From: Bugula neritina
Lineage: Eukaryota; Bryozoa; Gymnolaemata; Cheilostomatida; Bugulidae
NCBI GenBank assembly: GCA_964035545.1
Contig: OZ037768.1
Span: 19,013,700-19,077,699, forward strand
DNA length: 64,000 nt
Reading direction: 5' to 3'
Part shown: one piece after another, positions 9,107-19,797 of the stretch
Position numbering within the stretch: the first letter of the stretch is position 1
How the letters are laid out: each line of letters opens with the position of its first letter
Position numbers and translations under genes: made by a program
The notes under the pieces: generated by a model
The model's database searches: none
What the model was told of the DNA's origin: nothing
What the model saw: only the letters and a program-made list of their open reading frames with translations

Positions 9107-12100
9107 CTGGATCATCAGATGTAGACAAAATGGTAGTTAAATATTTTGAAGAAACCTTTTTCCATTAGCAAAAATAAACATAATAGAAAACTTGTAAAGC
9201 ATTTGAGTCATTTGTTCATTTATTTTCTCATCACTAGCCACGTATCAGTAGCAACCAAACAAGAACCAAATTATGGACTTACCAAAAACATAACTCAAAT
9301 TACCAACAAGATTGTTATTAAAAAAATCAAGGACCACAAATGAATTTGTGAAACAATTAACACTTGCGTTGTACCAATTGTGCAAGAATGACACACAGTA
9401 GAATATGACATTTCTTTCAAACTAACATGGACAATGGAAACTTACTGCTGTTTAAAGTCTAACCCAAACACTTGTTAAGGAGATAATTGCTAGTTTGTAT
9501 ATGAATATAGTATATTATATTTAATGCCCTGCTACACCATGTAGGGAATACTAAAATGAAATTACCAACAAGCAAACTAATACCTTGTCAGTATTGGAGA
9601 AAAGCTTCCTTATTTTAGGACTTGTAGTTTTTTCCAGTTTGAGCCTGATCAGCTTTAGATGTTCTCCTTTCTCTCCACCAGGGTACAGATATTCATCGTC
9701 ATCAGAGAGGTCACTCAAGCTGTCATCTGCATTAACCTCATCAGCCGCTGCTGAAAAACACATTTTAAAACATTAGTCAAACCTCTGAGCATACAATACA
9801 TATTATAAAGGTCATCCTTGAATCCAAAAAAGCTACCGGCACTTACTTTTTGTTTGATCTAAAGTGATAGCTTAGAATAAAACAAAAACAAAAGAAATTA
9901 CAACAAATGCACAATGTGTCAATGCAAAGTTATGTTACAGTTACTCTTTTAAAGAAAAAGCATCAGAAAGTATATGATCATACTTGAAGTAGTGAGCATC
10001 AGCTGTTCCTTCCTCGCTGTCATTCCAGCAACAGATTTCTCTAAATTGTCCGCCTCACTCTCTGATAACACGTCACCTATTAAAATACAATTTAGATAAC
10101 ATGACTTCACCGGACGCATAAACACAGCTTTAAAAAAGTACTTATGCAACGAAATAGTATCTGCATTATTACATTGCCAATTTCAACAGTAAAATTATGA
10201 AATACTAAATTGCACGTACAAGGATAAAGAAGGGCACTAGGAATCTCATCATCGTCACATAGAGTTGTCGAGGATCCCTTGTAAAACTTGACTGGTGGTG
10301 GAGAATGTTTCAACGAGCGAAGGCACCACGGAGGGTTTACTATCTTGCGAGGATGGGGCTTGCCTAGCATCAAGCAATGAGCACAGTGAATTGAGGTGAT
10401 TGGGCGACTTGCAGTCCAAGTTTCTAAAACATGTCTGATGATATTGTTGGTTGCCGAGATGAGCCTTTTCCACATCTGGGAGATGATGGCTGTATCGGAA
10501 GATACAAAAATCAACACTTTTCTTGACTTGTAGTCATGCACTAATTGTGTATAGATTCCATCCTGGTATACATTGGCTCCATTTCTTTTCACTTTAATAG
10601 CAGCTATGTCATCAGGAAACAGTTCTAGCAGGCCAACAGTCATCTGAAGGTAGACATACTGTGGCAATGCTAGACTACTAAACATAATGACAGTCTGTAA
10701 AAGCAGTCTCTTTGGTGGAAGATAAGAAATATTAAAATAATCCGTAGCAAACTGTGGCAAAATGTACAGCAATTGATTAGCTTGATTACGTAATGGGCCA
10801 TGCAGCAACCGAAAAGTTTGAAGCAAGCAAGAAGCAATTTCCACGTTTTGGGCACCCGTGAATGAGGTTTCTTTCTCAATCAAATACACAAGCAAACTTC
10901 GTGGCATAACTCCTGTGCTTGTGTAGTGTTTCACAATATCTTCAAATTCTTGTTTATCAAGGAACGTGTCATAATCAAACCGACAGGGCACGAAGTCATC
11001 ACACCGATTCCGCCAAATACTAGAATCATGATGGTACAATATGGTTAGCAGCTTGGTCACTTCAGAAATCTTATGAAATATGCAAGGTCTAAGAACCTCT
11101 ATATCTTTGTACCACAGAATCTTGCCACAATCATGCATGTATGTGAGGATTATGTCCAGCTGACTTGGTTTAATTTGAAGGTTTTGCATCCGCAACAGAG
11201 CCAGGACAGACCAAAATGACTTGCAAGCAGTAGGTAGAGATAAAATCGTTTCATTAACTTCTTCCCAAACCATTGGCAGAGGTTTAAAAAAATGCTGACT
11301 TCTTCGAAGGAGAGACTTCTTAATTAGATCGAACACTTCGTATTCGTCATCTTTTCCTACTTCATAAATGTCAGCTTTAAGGAAGACCTCATCAGCTGAT
11401 GTTATGAAATGTTGAATTTGACAAAATTGACCGCCAATGTTTTTCTCTTCTTTGACAATCTCAGCACAAATCTGATTGGTGAGCTCTAAAAAACTTGACC
11501 GTAGCTGTTGGAACTTGACACTTTGAAACTTATCTTTATGAGTAAAAATAAGTTTAGGTGCGCCAAGAGTTGGGTTGGCGAGATAAAGATGAGACATGTA
11601 GTCAAACGCCAACCTTCTTACAGCATCTCTACTTGTTGATTTTTTAGCAAGCTCATCAAACTGGGCCATATTGACTACAATCACCGGTATGCAATTCTGT
11701 TTCAGTGTCAACTGATATGTTATGTGATACACTTCCTGGCCTCCCATATCAATGACTCGCAGTACGGTTCCCTCCACCACGACCTCTTCAACATTAAATA
11801 CTTTTGTCGTCTCATCTACGGCAGCTGCTGGACTTCGGTTGGTCAAAACTCTTTTTCTGCCAGCGTTTTGCAGAGTTTTGATTAAACTCGTCTTTCCAGC
11901 CATTGTGTTACCCAGTACAGCTATTGTAGCAAACGGAAGATTCTTACCAGAACCTTTAGCTAAGTCGATGTAATACTGGATAACAGCAGCTACCCCTCTT
12001 TGGCACACTTCCGAAGGAGGGGATGTAATAGCATCACAGCAATGCAAATTCAGTGTCTGAAGTTGAGTTAGCTGCAATATATCAGGATCTAGCGATTTTA

Positions 12101-15100
12101 GGGATTTGTTATAAGATAAATCTAATGACTGCAGACTACTCAATGTGTATAGAAAAGATGGTAGCCTGACGAGGTCGTTCCCATATATCTCTAAACTCTG
12201 CAGTTCCTGTAAGCTCCGCATACTGTCAAACAAAAACACTTAGTTATATCAGCTACCAAGTACCTTTAAAATGTGATGAGTTCAAACAAAAGTACCCATG
12301 TACGCCCTATGTATTGCGGTAACTATAAGCATCATCTGTGGGGCGCTTAGCAATAACTACTCGTAGGAAACCAAGAATTTGTAAGTTACAGGACTTTGTT
12401 TAAAAGTTTATTGCACGATTTTTATAACACATCCGGAAAGCAATAAAACGTTTTAGTACCAACCACAGCAGTAAAAAATTTAGGCTATATAGTTTCATAT
12501 GTTAATTTAATCAGATACTATGAAGTTACTCCACTAAACACGAACTCATAAAGATATGTCCATCTCATCCATAGATAGCCAAAACAAGTGTTTTGAAGTA
12601 TGAAAACTTTGAATTAGTATACTGTCATATTCTGATACTTAAGCGTTGCAAAGTTTCTGATTTTTTTCTTCTGACATATAAGAAGATAACTCTAAACTAC
12701 ATAATAGAGCAGCTTATGGGAAAATAAATTTTTATCAGCAATGCACAAAGTATACACATAATGCACACAAGGAAGTATTAACTGTAATGCATATGACGTA
12801 ATAGTTGCATACCTCTTTGGTAAAGCACCAAGACTACAGTTATTGATGTACAGCTTCTCCAATGATAGTAAAGATGTGAACATATCATCTAGTTGATTAG
12901 CGTTAAGCTGGTTATTTCCTGAGATATTTAACACTTGGAGATCTTGCAACAGAAGGACACTGAAAGCAGTAAATATTGTGATCATACTCTAAAATACTCA
13001 TGATAAGTCTATTTCCCGGCACACGGTATTATTACAATTGAGTATCACCGAAAGTCATTAAATATTCTAATTTCATAGTTTGATTTACTAGTATTACTAT
13101 CAGATTGTTTAATTGTGTGTATACCTTCTTGGCAGATTGCGGAGTCCGCAGTAACTAATGTTCAACTCCTTCAAGAAGTGCAAAGATGTGAACATATCAT
13201 CAGGTAGAATGTTATTCAGGTTGATTCCTTCCATATTTAGCACTTGAAGATTTTTTAGTCCAGATATGCTATAGAATAATAAGAAAGCTCTAAACAAATG
13301 GACACGAAAGGCTTCATTCTATAAGTCTAACCAACAATTATGTTATTAACAGAGGAGACAACAACCATCAGAGTGGGGAATCAAACTAGAATCTAGATTG
13401 TGGCAACAAATGATCAAACTACAACAAATATGTATTAGATTAAAAGCCTTGCATATCTCTTTGGTGAAAAATTAATATCATTCTACTAAACTGTGACCAT
13501 AGAATTGTGAAAGTCAAGATTTAATGCAGTTTCAGAAAATTTTGAGAAACCCAAATATAACTGTTTTAGTTGTGACAATAAATCTGTAAAACTAGAAATT
13601 TTATAAAAGCAGATAAATTTCCCCATAAAAAACCACAGTAGTATGTAGAATTATATTCTAATATCAAGTTTGGCAGACTTTATATTTTGATATAATTTAA
13701 CAAATTGCAAAAAAAGATTTTTTTTTTTCCAAAGTTCGGTATGTTCAAGGAATTTAAAGCAAATCATTCATGTGGAGCAGATACTAGTTTAATAGATTTT
13801 ATGCTCTGGCATATTAAATACAGTATTTATATTATTACAACATACAATGTAAGCTATAATTATATGAAAATACGCTGCTCAGCTGGCATGCAGGAAAATG
13901 TTTTTAACTGTGGTTCTTCCATTTGCTTTATGGTGAAATGAATAAAAGACGGCTATAACTGTTGAGATAACAATGATATATTTTACAACCTAGAGATAAA
14001 AACCTGTCTTGTTTTATCATCAACTTATCGCTACCCACAATGCATTGTATCAATGCTTTTCCTGTACTTTGTCCATCATGGCTTATACACATATAATAAA
14101 CAAATAAACGTTAATCAAATGACAACAGCCTACCTCAACAATAAATTCTGATAAAATATATTTCAGACTGTCAATCTGATTTTCTATAGATTCTGGAAAT
14201 AAAAAATAGAAAAAGCTTGCCTGCTCACCTACATAGCAGTAGGCTATGCATTGTCTTGGAAACTCATTTCATAAGTTGAAATAACTTATACATACCTATT
14301 GGGTAGAGCACTAAGTCCGCAGTAACTAATATTCAAAGCTCTCAATGACTGCAAAGATGTGAATACAGCATCTAGTAGCTTAACAGAGAGTCTATTTCCG
14401 GACAGGTTCAGTACTTGAAGGTTTCTTAGCTTAGATATGCTAAAATATAATAACTGAAGTAGACAATAGCTTGAAATAAAAAGTGATTGGGTCAAAAGGT
14501 CAGATGCTTAGAGAGGTCAGGAGTTCAGAGAATTACTAGCATAAAAAACTTGAAAATAATACGTGGAACTTTGCTAAAGTATAACAAAATAATTTCATAT
14601 TCCTTTTTTACTATACACTGATATCTAAGCATCAGGATTTAAACGTAATATTTTAAAGTACCAATTATTGTCATTTCTGCCATTTTCCTTATTCTAATAG
14701 ATTTTGTTTCTAAGTTTAAATATTAATCTGCTTATTGGCAGTTAATTATTTTTCATTCTCTAACCACAAAATTTTAAATAAATATTTCCAAATATACTAC
14801 AACCCAAGTAAGTTTTAAAGTAAAACTATCACGAACTGAGTATGTTTATCAAAATAATTTCATAGTCTATAATTCAATAATTGGAGAAGCTAAAACCCTT
14901 TGCACAAACAACATTCATACTACATGTGGTTAAAATCACAAAAAAATGCATCCATACTTGTGCAGTGAAATATAAACCTCAACACAATTCTTACTGACTA
15001 GACACTCATTGAAACTTACAGTTTTGGGTTGTTTCTAAATAAACTCTGATTTATAAATTATGCTAAAAGACTATAACTATAGTACCTGTACAAGTCCAGA

Positions 15101-15333
15101 TCTCCCCACATAAACACTAGCCATAGGTTCTTGAGATTAGGGAACAGAGTGTGAATGTTAGGAGGGATGTTCTGCCACAGTATAACATGTGTAACTGTGT
15201 GATGTTTACTTCTATTTCTGATCTCTTCTATAGTATAGTCTCTTGTAGGCATAACATTGTTTGTCCAGTTTTGGTCATAGGCATGTATATTGGAAGTGTT
15301 GAACCATATTCTATATCCTGTCCGGATATACAT
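6354..15333 (-). CDS. LRR-Roc-COR-caspase fusion protein (Roco family with C-terminal caspase domain)
   Basis: I join 13 coding exons on the minus strand, all with GT-AG borders and matching phases: 15333-15086, 14439-14296, 13268-13125, 12959-12813, 12222-10220, 10076-9984, 9870-9847, 9750-9584, 9106-8936, 8697-8475, 8263-7985, 6962-6853, 6503-6354, about 1300 codons. The order is leucine-rich repeats, Roc GTPase (P-loop GNTMAGKTS, DMGGQE, THKD), COR, an acidic linker, then a caspase with p20 (ALIINN, RKGSDVD, MTHGS, EACSG) and p10 (SSIE/ISKRHP, GSLMIRAL, KLYLFPG). Roco GTPases act as intracellular switches and caspases are death or inflammatory proteases, so the fusion suggests a GTP-gated protease (inference). 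The start is the first ATG of its exon; an upstream coding exon is possible. Both catalytic residues are present. Exon joins are my reading, without transcript support. Confidence 0.85.
6954..7177 (-). repeat. 25-bp minisatellite made from a caspase-exon acceptor site
   Basis: About nine copies of a 25-bp unit, with 'atgaatg' recurring at 6956, 6979, 7004, 7029, 7054, 7079, 7104, 7129 and 7154. On the minus strand each unit resembles the exon's own start, 'AG|CATTCATAT'. The copy at 6956 is the real exon edge. The outermost copy at 7154 carries the same 'ctgtaacagtcaac' flank as the real acceptor. Confidence 0.9.
9847..9870 (-). other. 24-nt microexon in the COR-caspase linker
   Basis: Between exons 10076-9984 and 9750-9584, a 24-base segment is bounded by TTCTAAG and a perfect donor GTAAGT. 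It fits the phase on both sides (phase 1), adding TITLDQTK. Because 24 is a multiple of three, it can be skipped without a frameshift, so linker-length isoforms are possible. Confidence 0.65.
10220..12222 (-). other. Large Roc-COR exon of the Roco-caspase gene
   Basis: This single 2003-nt exon encodes the last LRRs (LQSLEIYGNDLVRLP; LQTLNLHCCDAI), the Roc domain and the whole COR region. Roc has Walker A GNTMAGKTS at about 11895-11920, the switch II motif DMGGQEVYH at about 11720-11750 and the G4-like THKD at about 11545. The COR part ends with a Cys/His cluster (HCAHCL) and a Pro-rich stretch. The GTPase motifs are complete, so nucleotide binding is likely. The long intronless body is common in Roco genes of the MFHAS1/LRR-Roc-COR type. 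Confidence 0.88.
12813..14439 (-). other. Three symmetric LRR exons of the Roco-caspase gene
   Basis: Exons 14439-14296 (144 nt), 13268-13125 (144 nt) and 12959-12813 (147 nt) each begin and end in phase 2. Each encodes the same module of two leucine-rich repeats: a LQVLN repeat, then 'D..FTSL..L..LNIS.C.L..LP.R'. Each module can be added or removed without breaking the frame, which points to tandem exon duplication. The neighbouring exons (15366-15086 and 12222-10220) add a capping segment with 'LFPNLKNLWL' and at least two more repeats. Confidence 0.85.
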
Positions 15334-15633
15334 CACACCACGTTCTGTGATACTAAATCTAGCAAACTGCAAACACACAAAATATTCATTAATCTACCCA
15401 AAGCATCTTAAGACTAATACTCAATATAAAACTTTGTAATAGAAGATAAACTAGAGAAAAGATATACAAGATAGTATACCAAAAACAGAAAACACACAGA
15501 CAAAACTGTGAGAACAAAAAGTGAAGGAGCAAAAAGTGCCAATGTATACATAATACAGGTGAAAGTTTTTGGCTAGCATGTTGGTGGCTAATTAGCCCAA
15601 CATGAACATAATATATTATCATACACAACTTAC

Positions 15634-15695
15634 TTTCAGCCATCTTAAGAAAACTGCTGCTCATACATATGATTACTTTTCAGCTTTCATCATAC
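15634..15695 (-). other. Possible 5' untranslated exon of the Roco-caspase gene
   Basis: A 62-base stretch is framed by an acceptor-like TACAG and a strong donor GTAAGT on the minus strand, 270 bases upstream of the first recognised coding exon. It contains an ATG close to its end, but the phase does not fit the next exon: joining gives an immediate stop. If used, it would therefore be 5' UTR with a short upstream ORF. Confidence 0.3.
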
Positions 15696-15821
15696 CTGTA
15701 ACAATGATTAGACAGCAACTATAAATCATAGAAAATTAAATTTGTGACAGCAAACAGTAGATTATTACAATTCTACAACAAACAAATTTCGTTTCTGTTG
15801 AGCAACATCATTATCCTATAA

Positions 15822-16057
15822 CAGGGGTGGGCAACTGGAGCCCCAAGGGCCATTTGTGGTCCTTTGTCCATTTTTCAGTGGCCCTTTTAATGCTTGAGAT
15901 AATTAAAAACTGTCATATGTATTCTGATTAGCACAGCATAGGTTTGGCAACTAATTACTTTATTATAATAAAATTTATTATGTGTACAATCATGTGCCCC
16001 TTTGTTTTGGCTAACTTCTGAACTTGGCCCTCGAGCAAAAGAAGTTGCCCACCCCTG
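15822..16057. mobile_element. hAT-type MITE
   Basis: A 236-bp element begins CAGGGGTGGGCAACT and ends with its inverted copy AGTTGCCCACCCCTG (one or two mismatches). The termini are typical of non-autonomous hAT elements. It is flanked by an 8-bp imperfect target duplication (tcctataa / ttctagaa). It has no coding capacity. Confidence 0.8.
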
Positions 16058-16149
16058 TTCTAGAATATCAAAGAAAAATTAGACAATAAAGGCAATTATG
16101 CAAATGCAGAACAAAATCGTCAATGAATATTCAAATATCATAATTGTGT

Positions 16150-16480
16150 ATTTCCAAGCAAAAATCGAAGCATGTCAGCAAAGTCACAAACAAGGAAACT
16201 CTTCAACGCAGGTCTACCATCAATGGCTGATACACTGATAGAAAAGGGACTTCCGTGGCTGGGCCACGTACATAAAACGAATAAAGAACGCCTACCCAGG
16301 CAGCTACTGTATTTTCAACTCTGTGGAGGCAAAAGGAATCATGGTAGACTATGACTGTAATTCAAAGATGATGCTAAGCGCAACATGAAGTAGAGAGAGA
16401 GAGACAAACACAGAAAGATGGCAAGCAGCAAACAGAGTGGTGTGGAGAGCTGCCGTCAAGCCTTAAGCATAGAACAGTCA
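16150..16480 (+). pseudogene. 3' tail of a LINE reverse transcriptase ORF, decayed
   Basis: The plus strand encodes GLPWLGHVHKTNKERLPRQL, followed by LYFQLCGGKRNHGR. This is the conserved C-terminal signature seen in many LINE ORF2 proteins ('R.RWLGHV.RM...R.PKQLLYGEL..GKR..GRP'). The continuation (YDCNSKMM..., KQQTEWCGELPS) matches the usual 'R.C..DL....W...A.DR..WR' tail only loosely and contains stops. This is a short dead fragment. Confidence 0.65.
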
Positions 16481-18588
16481 GTCAAATCGACCGACTGCAG
16501 AGAGAAAGAGAGATAATAGAACCCAGGGAGCAGTAAACTAGCAGCGATATCACCAAAAATAGACAACCCACATCTAATCAACAATCTGCCAGTGACAGAC
16601 CAAGAAGAGAGAAGAAAACTTCTGCTCACCTTTTTCATTACTATTAGTCTCTCACAGAAGCTTACACCTACTATGCTTACAACCCATGCACAATACTCCT
16701 TATACTAAACACATATGAAGAAGCTTTTAACTCTCAAGATTCTACAACGGATAGAAAGCTACCACGACATAGAAATATCTGCATTCAATAATAATATATG
16801 AACATTCAAGACCTGTAATACGTGTAGAGCGTGAAGAAACCACAGAAAAATGGGTGTATATCGTAAAACAAGGAATACAAGCTGATCAAACACAATGTAA
16901 AACTAGATAAGAGGCGCAAGGTTACTCACATCTATACGCACGCTTTTACAAAAAGCTATAATTGAAAACCGGTATCTACAAGAACTACATGTTAAAGGGG
17001 CGTATTTCAACACTCTAATCAACAACCACTTGACTATGAGAAATCTAATGCAGGTACAAACATAATTCACACATCATCTCAACAAATTACCATATAGCTT
17101 AAAACATATTAGTTGGAACTAGCATACCACATTTACCAACTATGTATCCTAAATCCATTGAATATACTGCTGGTGATGTTGACCCCTGTATGTACAACAT
17201 GGATTCTGATAAAAATCCTCATTTCATTCTGAGCAGACGATAGTATTGGCAGCAACAACCAACAGCTTATCACTAATCCAATCAAACGCCACATGAAATA
17301 TTGGTTTCTGAGTATAGACTTCAAATGTCTAGAGAATGGAGATTACTAAATGATTCAAGAATGGTATGCCGAGTCCATCTTGAGATGCTATCAAATAACT
17401 GCTGGTTTTCTGTATTATTTTCTGTTTCAGCCATTAAAACAATATTCAAATATAAAACTGATTTCTTTTATTACCATTAAATAACCCTTCATAATAAATG
17501 GTGAAATCACAGCAAAAGCTTTCTAACTCAATACTATGTTGTTGTACAACCTAATTGTGGAAATGAAATTTTTCTGTAGGCTGACTATATAGGCCATAAT
17601 GAAAGTTACAAAGCAAACTTGCAACTTGCAGAAGTTTACTTACATGAGCAATCCTAACCACAAAAACTCAACAGACAGTACGCATCAACTAGGTGTTTAC
17701 AAAAGTGGTGACAAATATATAATGGAAAAAAAGGGGGAGGAGCACCAACAGTGAAGAAGGACTAATAGTCAATGATGCATAAGCAGCCTAGGTATTCTAT
17801 TTTTTAAACTTGGCTATCCTTTGTTACAAACCCTAGAAATATGCGGCACTTGAGCGTAATTCAAAAATACCTAAAAAAAGGCCAAGCGGCAAATAATTAA
17901 GAATCTGCACGAACAACATGCAGATTGACATTATTGGCTCAAGCTGATTCTCCAGATGCTTAAAATCTGACTGAACATGTAATTGATCCAATTTTAAGCC
18001 ATGCTGATCAAAGATTGATACAAATTTATAAGGTTAACCTCAAAGTTTTTTGATGCAAGAGATCTTGTGCCACAATGGAGTCAAGGCTGGGTGTGGCCCA
18101 AAAGATTAGGTTTAAGTTTTGTGGCTTAGATAGTTAAAGATCACATTTGTAGGCAGTCACATAAAAACAAAACTCTGACTGAATGCTCATGATGAGTATT
18201 GAGTCAGTACTTTATAGCACTACTAGTTAGTGATAAAGACGAGACAACCTGATTCGCCTTGCCTAGGAAGGCTGATCCTGACAAGCCATATTCATATTGA
18301 TATTCATATTAATCTATAAACTGATTTTTCAGTGACCATAAATGTAACACTAACTACAGTGACATCTTGCATGATTCACAGTTGTTTTAAGGAGTTATTT
18401 GTTTAAAATCAGCAACTATACAACATGATTGGTATTGCATAACTAATAAGTCATAGCTAAGGATATAACATTTTCAAAGCCAGGTGTTGGGCTTGATGCT
18501 AGAGACGTATTCGCAAGGCTAAGCTAAAGCTTACGCCACTTAACTTTATTGCGTTAGTAATAGTTGGATCACTAAACTTGATGGGGTA
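16481..18588. other. No recognisable gene
   Basis: AT-rich. A minus-strand frame at 17133-17324 begins with a signal-peptide-like stretch (MWRLIGLVISCWLLLPILSS), but it has no homology I recognise and its possible donor does not match the phase of the next known exon. Nothing else is supported. Confidence 0.45.
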
Positions 18589-18592
18589 CTGG

Positions 18593-18897
18593 TGTGGTGG
18601 CTCGTGGAGCTACCAGCAACACAATACGCAAGGTTGCGTATTGACCTGGAACAATGTATTAGCCAATTAGCTAAGCTGTTTTATAAGTAATAGTAGCCGC
18701 TTCGCGCTACTAGCTCAGTTGAGGATAGTGCTGTAAACTAAATAGACGTGCGTATCATTACTGTTGTACATTGGATTTTTATTATGTATTCTTGTATTAA
18801 ATATAACGATATCTACTCGACTTAACTGGTGAAGTTTCTCTAGTGTGAAATAGACTCTCTTGGTGGCACATCAACCCTAAATCTGAAAAATATAACA
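18593..18897 (+). repeat. Gypsy-1 5' LTR
   Basis: 305 bp, TG...CA bounded (starts tgtggtggctcg, ends aaatataaca). It matches 25733-26037 except for one transition. The LTR holds the element's promoter and poly(A) signals by family rule; I cannot place them with confidence. Confidence 0.97.
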
Positions 18898-18898
18898 G

Positions 18899-18916
18899 TG
18901 GTGGCAGCGGTGGGAT
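18899..18916 (+). other. Gypsy-1 primer-binding site, tRNA-Leu
   Basis: tggtggcagcggtgggat starts one base after the LTR. It is the exact complement of the 3' end of a typical animal tRNA-Leu(UAG) (...ATCCCACCGCTGCCA plus CCA), giving an 18-base match. Confidence 0.85.
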
Positions 18917-18930
18917 AGTGTATATCAAAG

Positions 18931-19797
18931 ATGGAGACTGAAAATGCTAGAATGCAACCACCCCCAGTAGAAGGTGAGCGTAGAAATGCTGTTAATCCTG
19001 TGAATCGTGAAGGAGAAGAAGCTTATAGACATTGCTTGAAAGCTCCCACCTTTACTGGGTCGGAAGATGTCGAACAATTTATACAAGAATTTAGAGAGGT
19101 AATGGAAGTTGCTCAATGGCCGCATAGAGTGGCCCTTATCAAATTGCGGAGGGCAGTGACGGAGCAAGCCAAGCCGTACGGAGTGGGAACGGACGTAGAC
19201 GGCATACTGGCTGCGCTGCGGGCCCGTTTTGGCACCTCCGTCATAGACGCTAGGACCAAGCTGGAGAGATTGTGCCGCACCCCGCGGACCTCGCTGCAAG
19301 AACATGCCGCGACGGTGAAGAAGCTGGCACAGATTGCATATAGCGATCTGCCAGCACAACACCAAGAGCGTTACACCTATGACGCCTTTGTCCAGTCCCT
19401 AAACGACCTGGGCCTAGACCATCACCTAAGAGCTAAAGGGATAACCAGAATAGAGGATGCCCTGAAGGCTGGAGAAGCTTACCTGTTGGCTACCCAAATG
19501 CATCGAGCACAGCGGAACCCACCAGTAGTTGGAGTCAGCGCTGCTCGGGCTACGACAGGCTCCGAAGCCCTCCCGCTGGAAGCCGAAGTGGACCGTATGG
19601 TAGAGATGCTGGGACAATTGGTAACCATTCTGGCCGGTGCTGGCCCCGGTCAGGCCTTGCGGATGCCCCCAACACCTGTGGGGCAAGGCTGGAGTAGCGC
19701 TGATCAGGACCAGGGACAGAAAGGACGACCCCAACACCAGGGGGCGTTAAACTGTCACGGCCCGCGGACACTCTCCCTCCCCGCGAGCCGCAACTAA
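18931..19797 (+). CDS. gag: Gypsy-1 Gag
   Basis: A 288-codon frame from the first ATG after the primer site, 15 bases downstream of it. It encodes a capsid-like Gag (LKAPTFTGSEDVEQFIQEFR, VALIKLRRAV, ALRARFG, LQEHAATVKKLAQIAY), the helical pattern of gypsy capsids. No CCHC zinc knuckle appears before the stop at 19795-19797. Instead, the -1 frame that overlaps its last part is extremely Arg/Pro-rich and probably takes over nucleic-acid binding. Expression of pol needs a -1 shift, for which GTTAAAC at 19746-19752 is correctly phased. Confidence 0.93.
   Translation: METENARMQPPPVEGERRNAVNPVNREGEEAYRHCLKAPTFTGSEDVEQFIQEFREVMEVAQWPHRVALIKLRRAVTEQAKPYGVGTDVDGILAALRARFGTSVIDARTKLERLCRTPRTSLQEHAATVKKLAQIAYSDLPAQHQERYTYDAFVQSLNDLGLDHHLRAKGITRIEDALKAGEAYLLATQMHRAQRNPPVVGVSAARATTGSEALPLEAEVDRMVEMLGQLVTILAGAGPGQALRMPPTPVGQGWSSADQDQGQKGRPQHQGALNCHGPRTLSLPASRN

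Noticed and set aside
17133-17324. Minus-strand frame with a signal-peptide-like start (MWRLIGLVIS...)
   Set aside because: No family recognised. Its only donor-like site (TTG|GTAAAT) leaves phase 2, while the first Roco-caspase exon needs phase 0, and a secreted N-terminus is implausible for a Roco protein.
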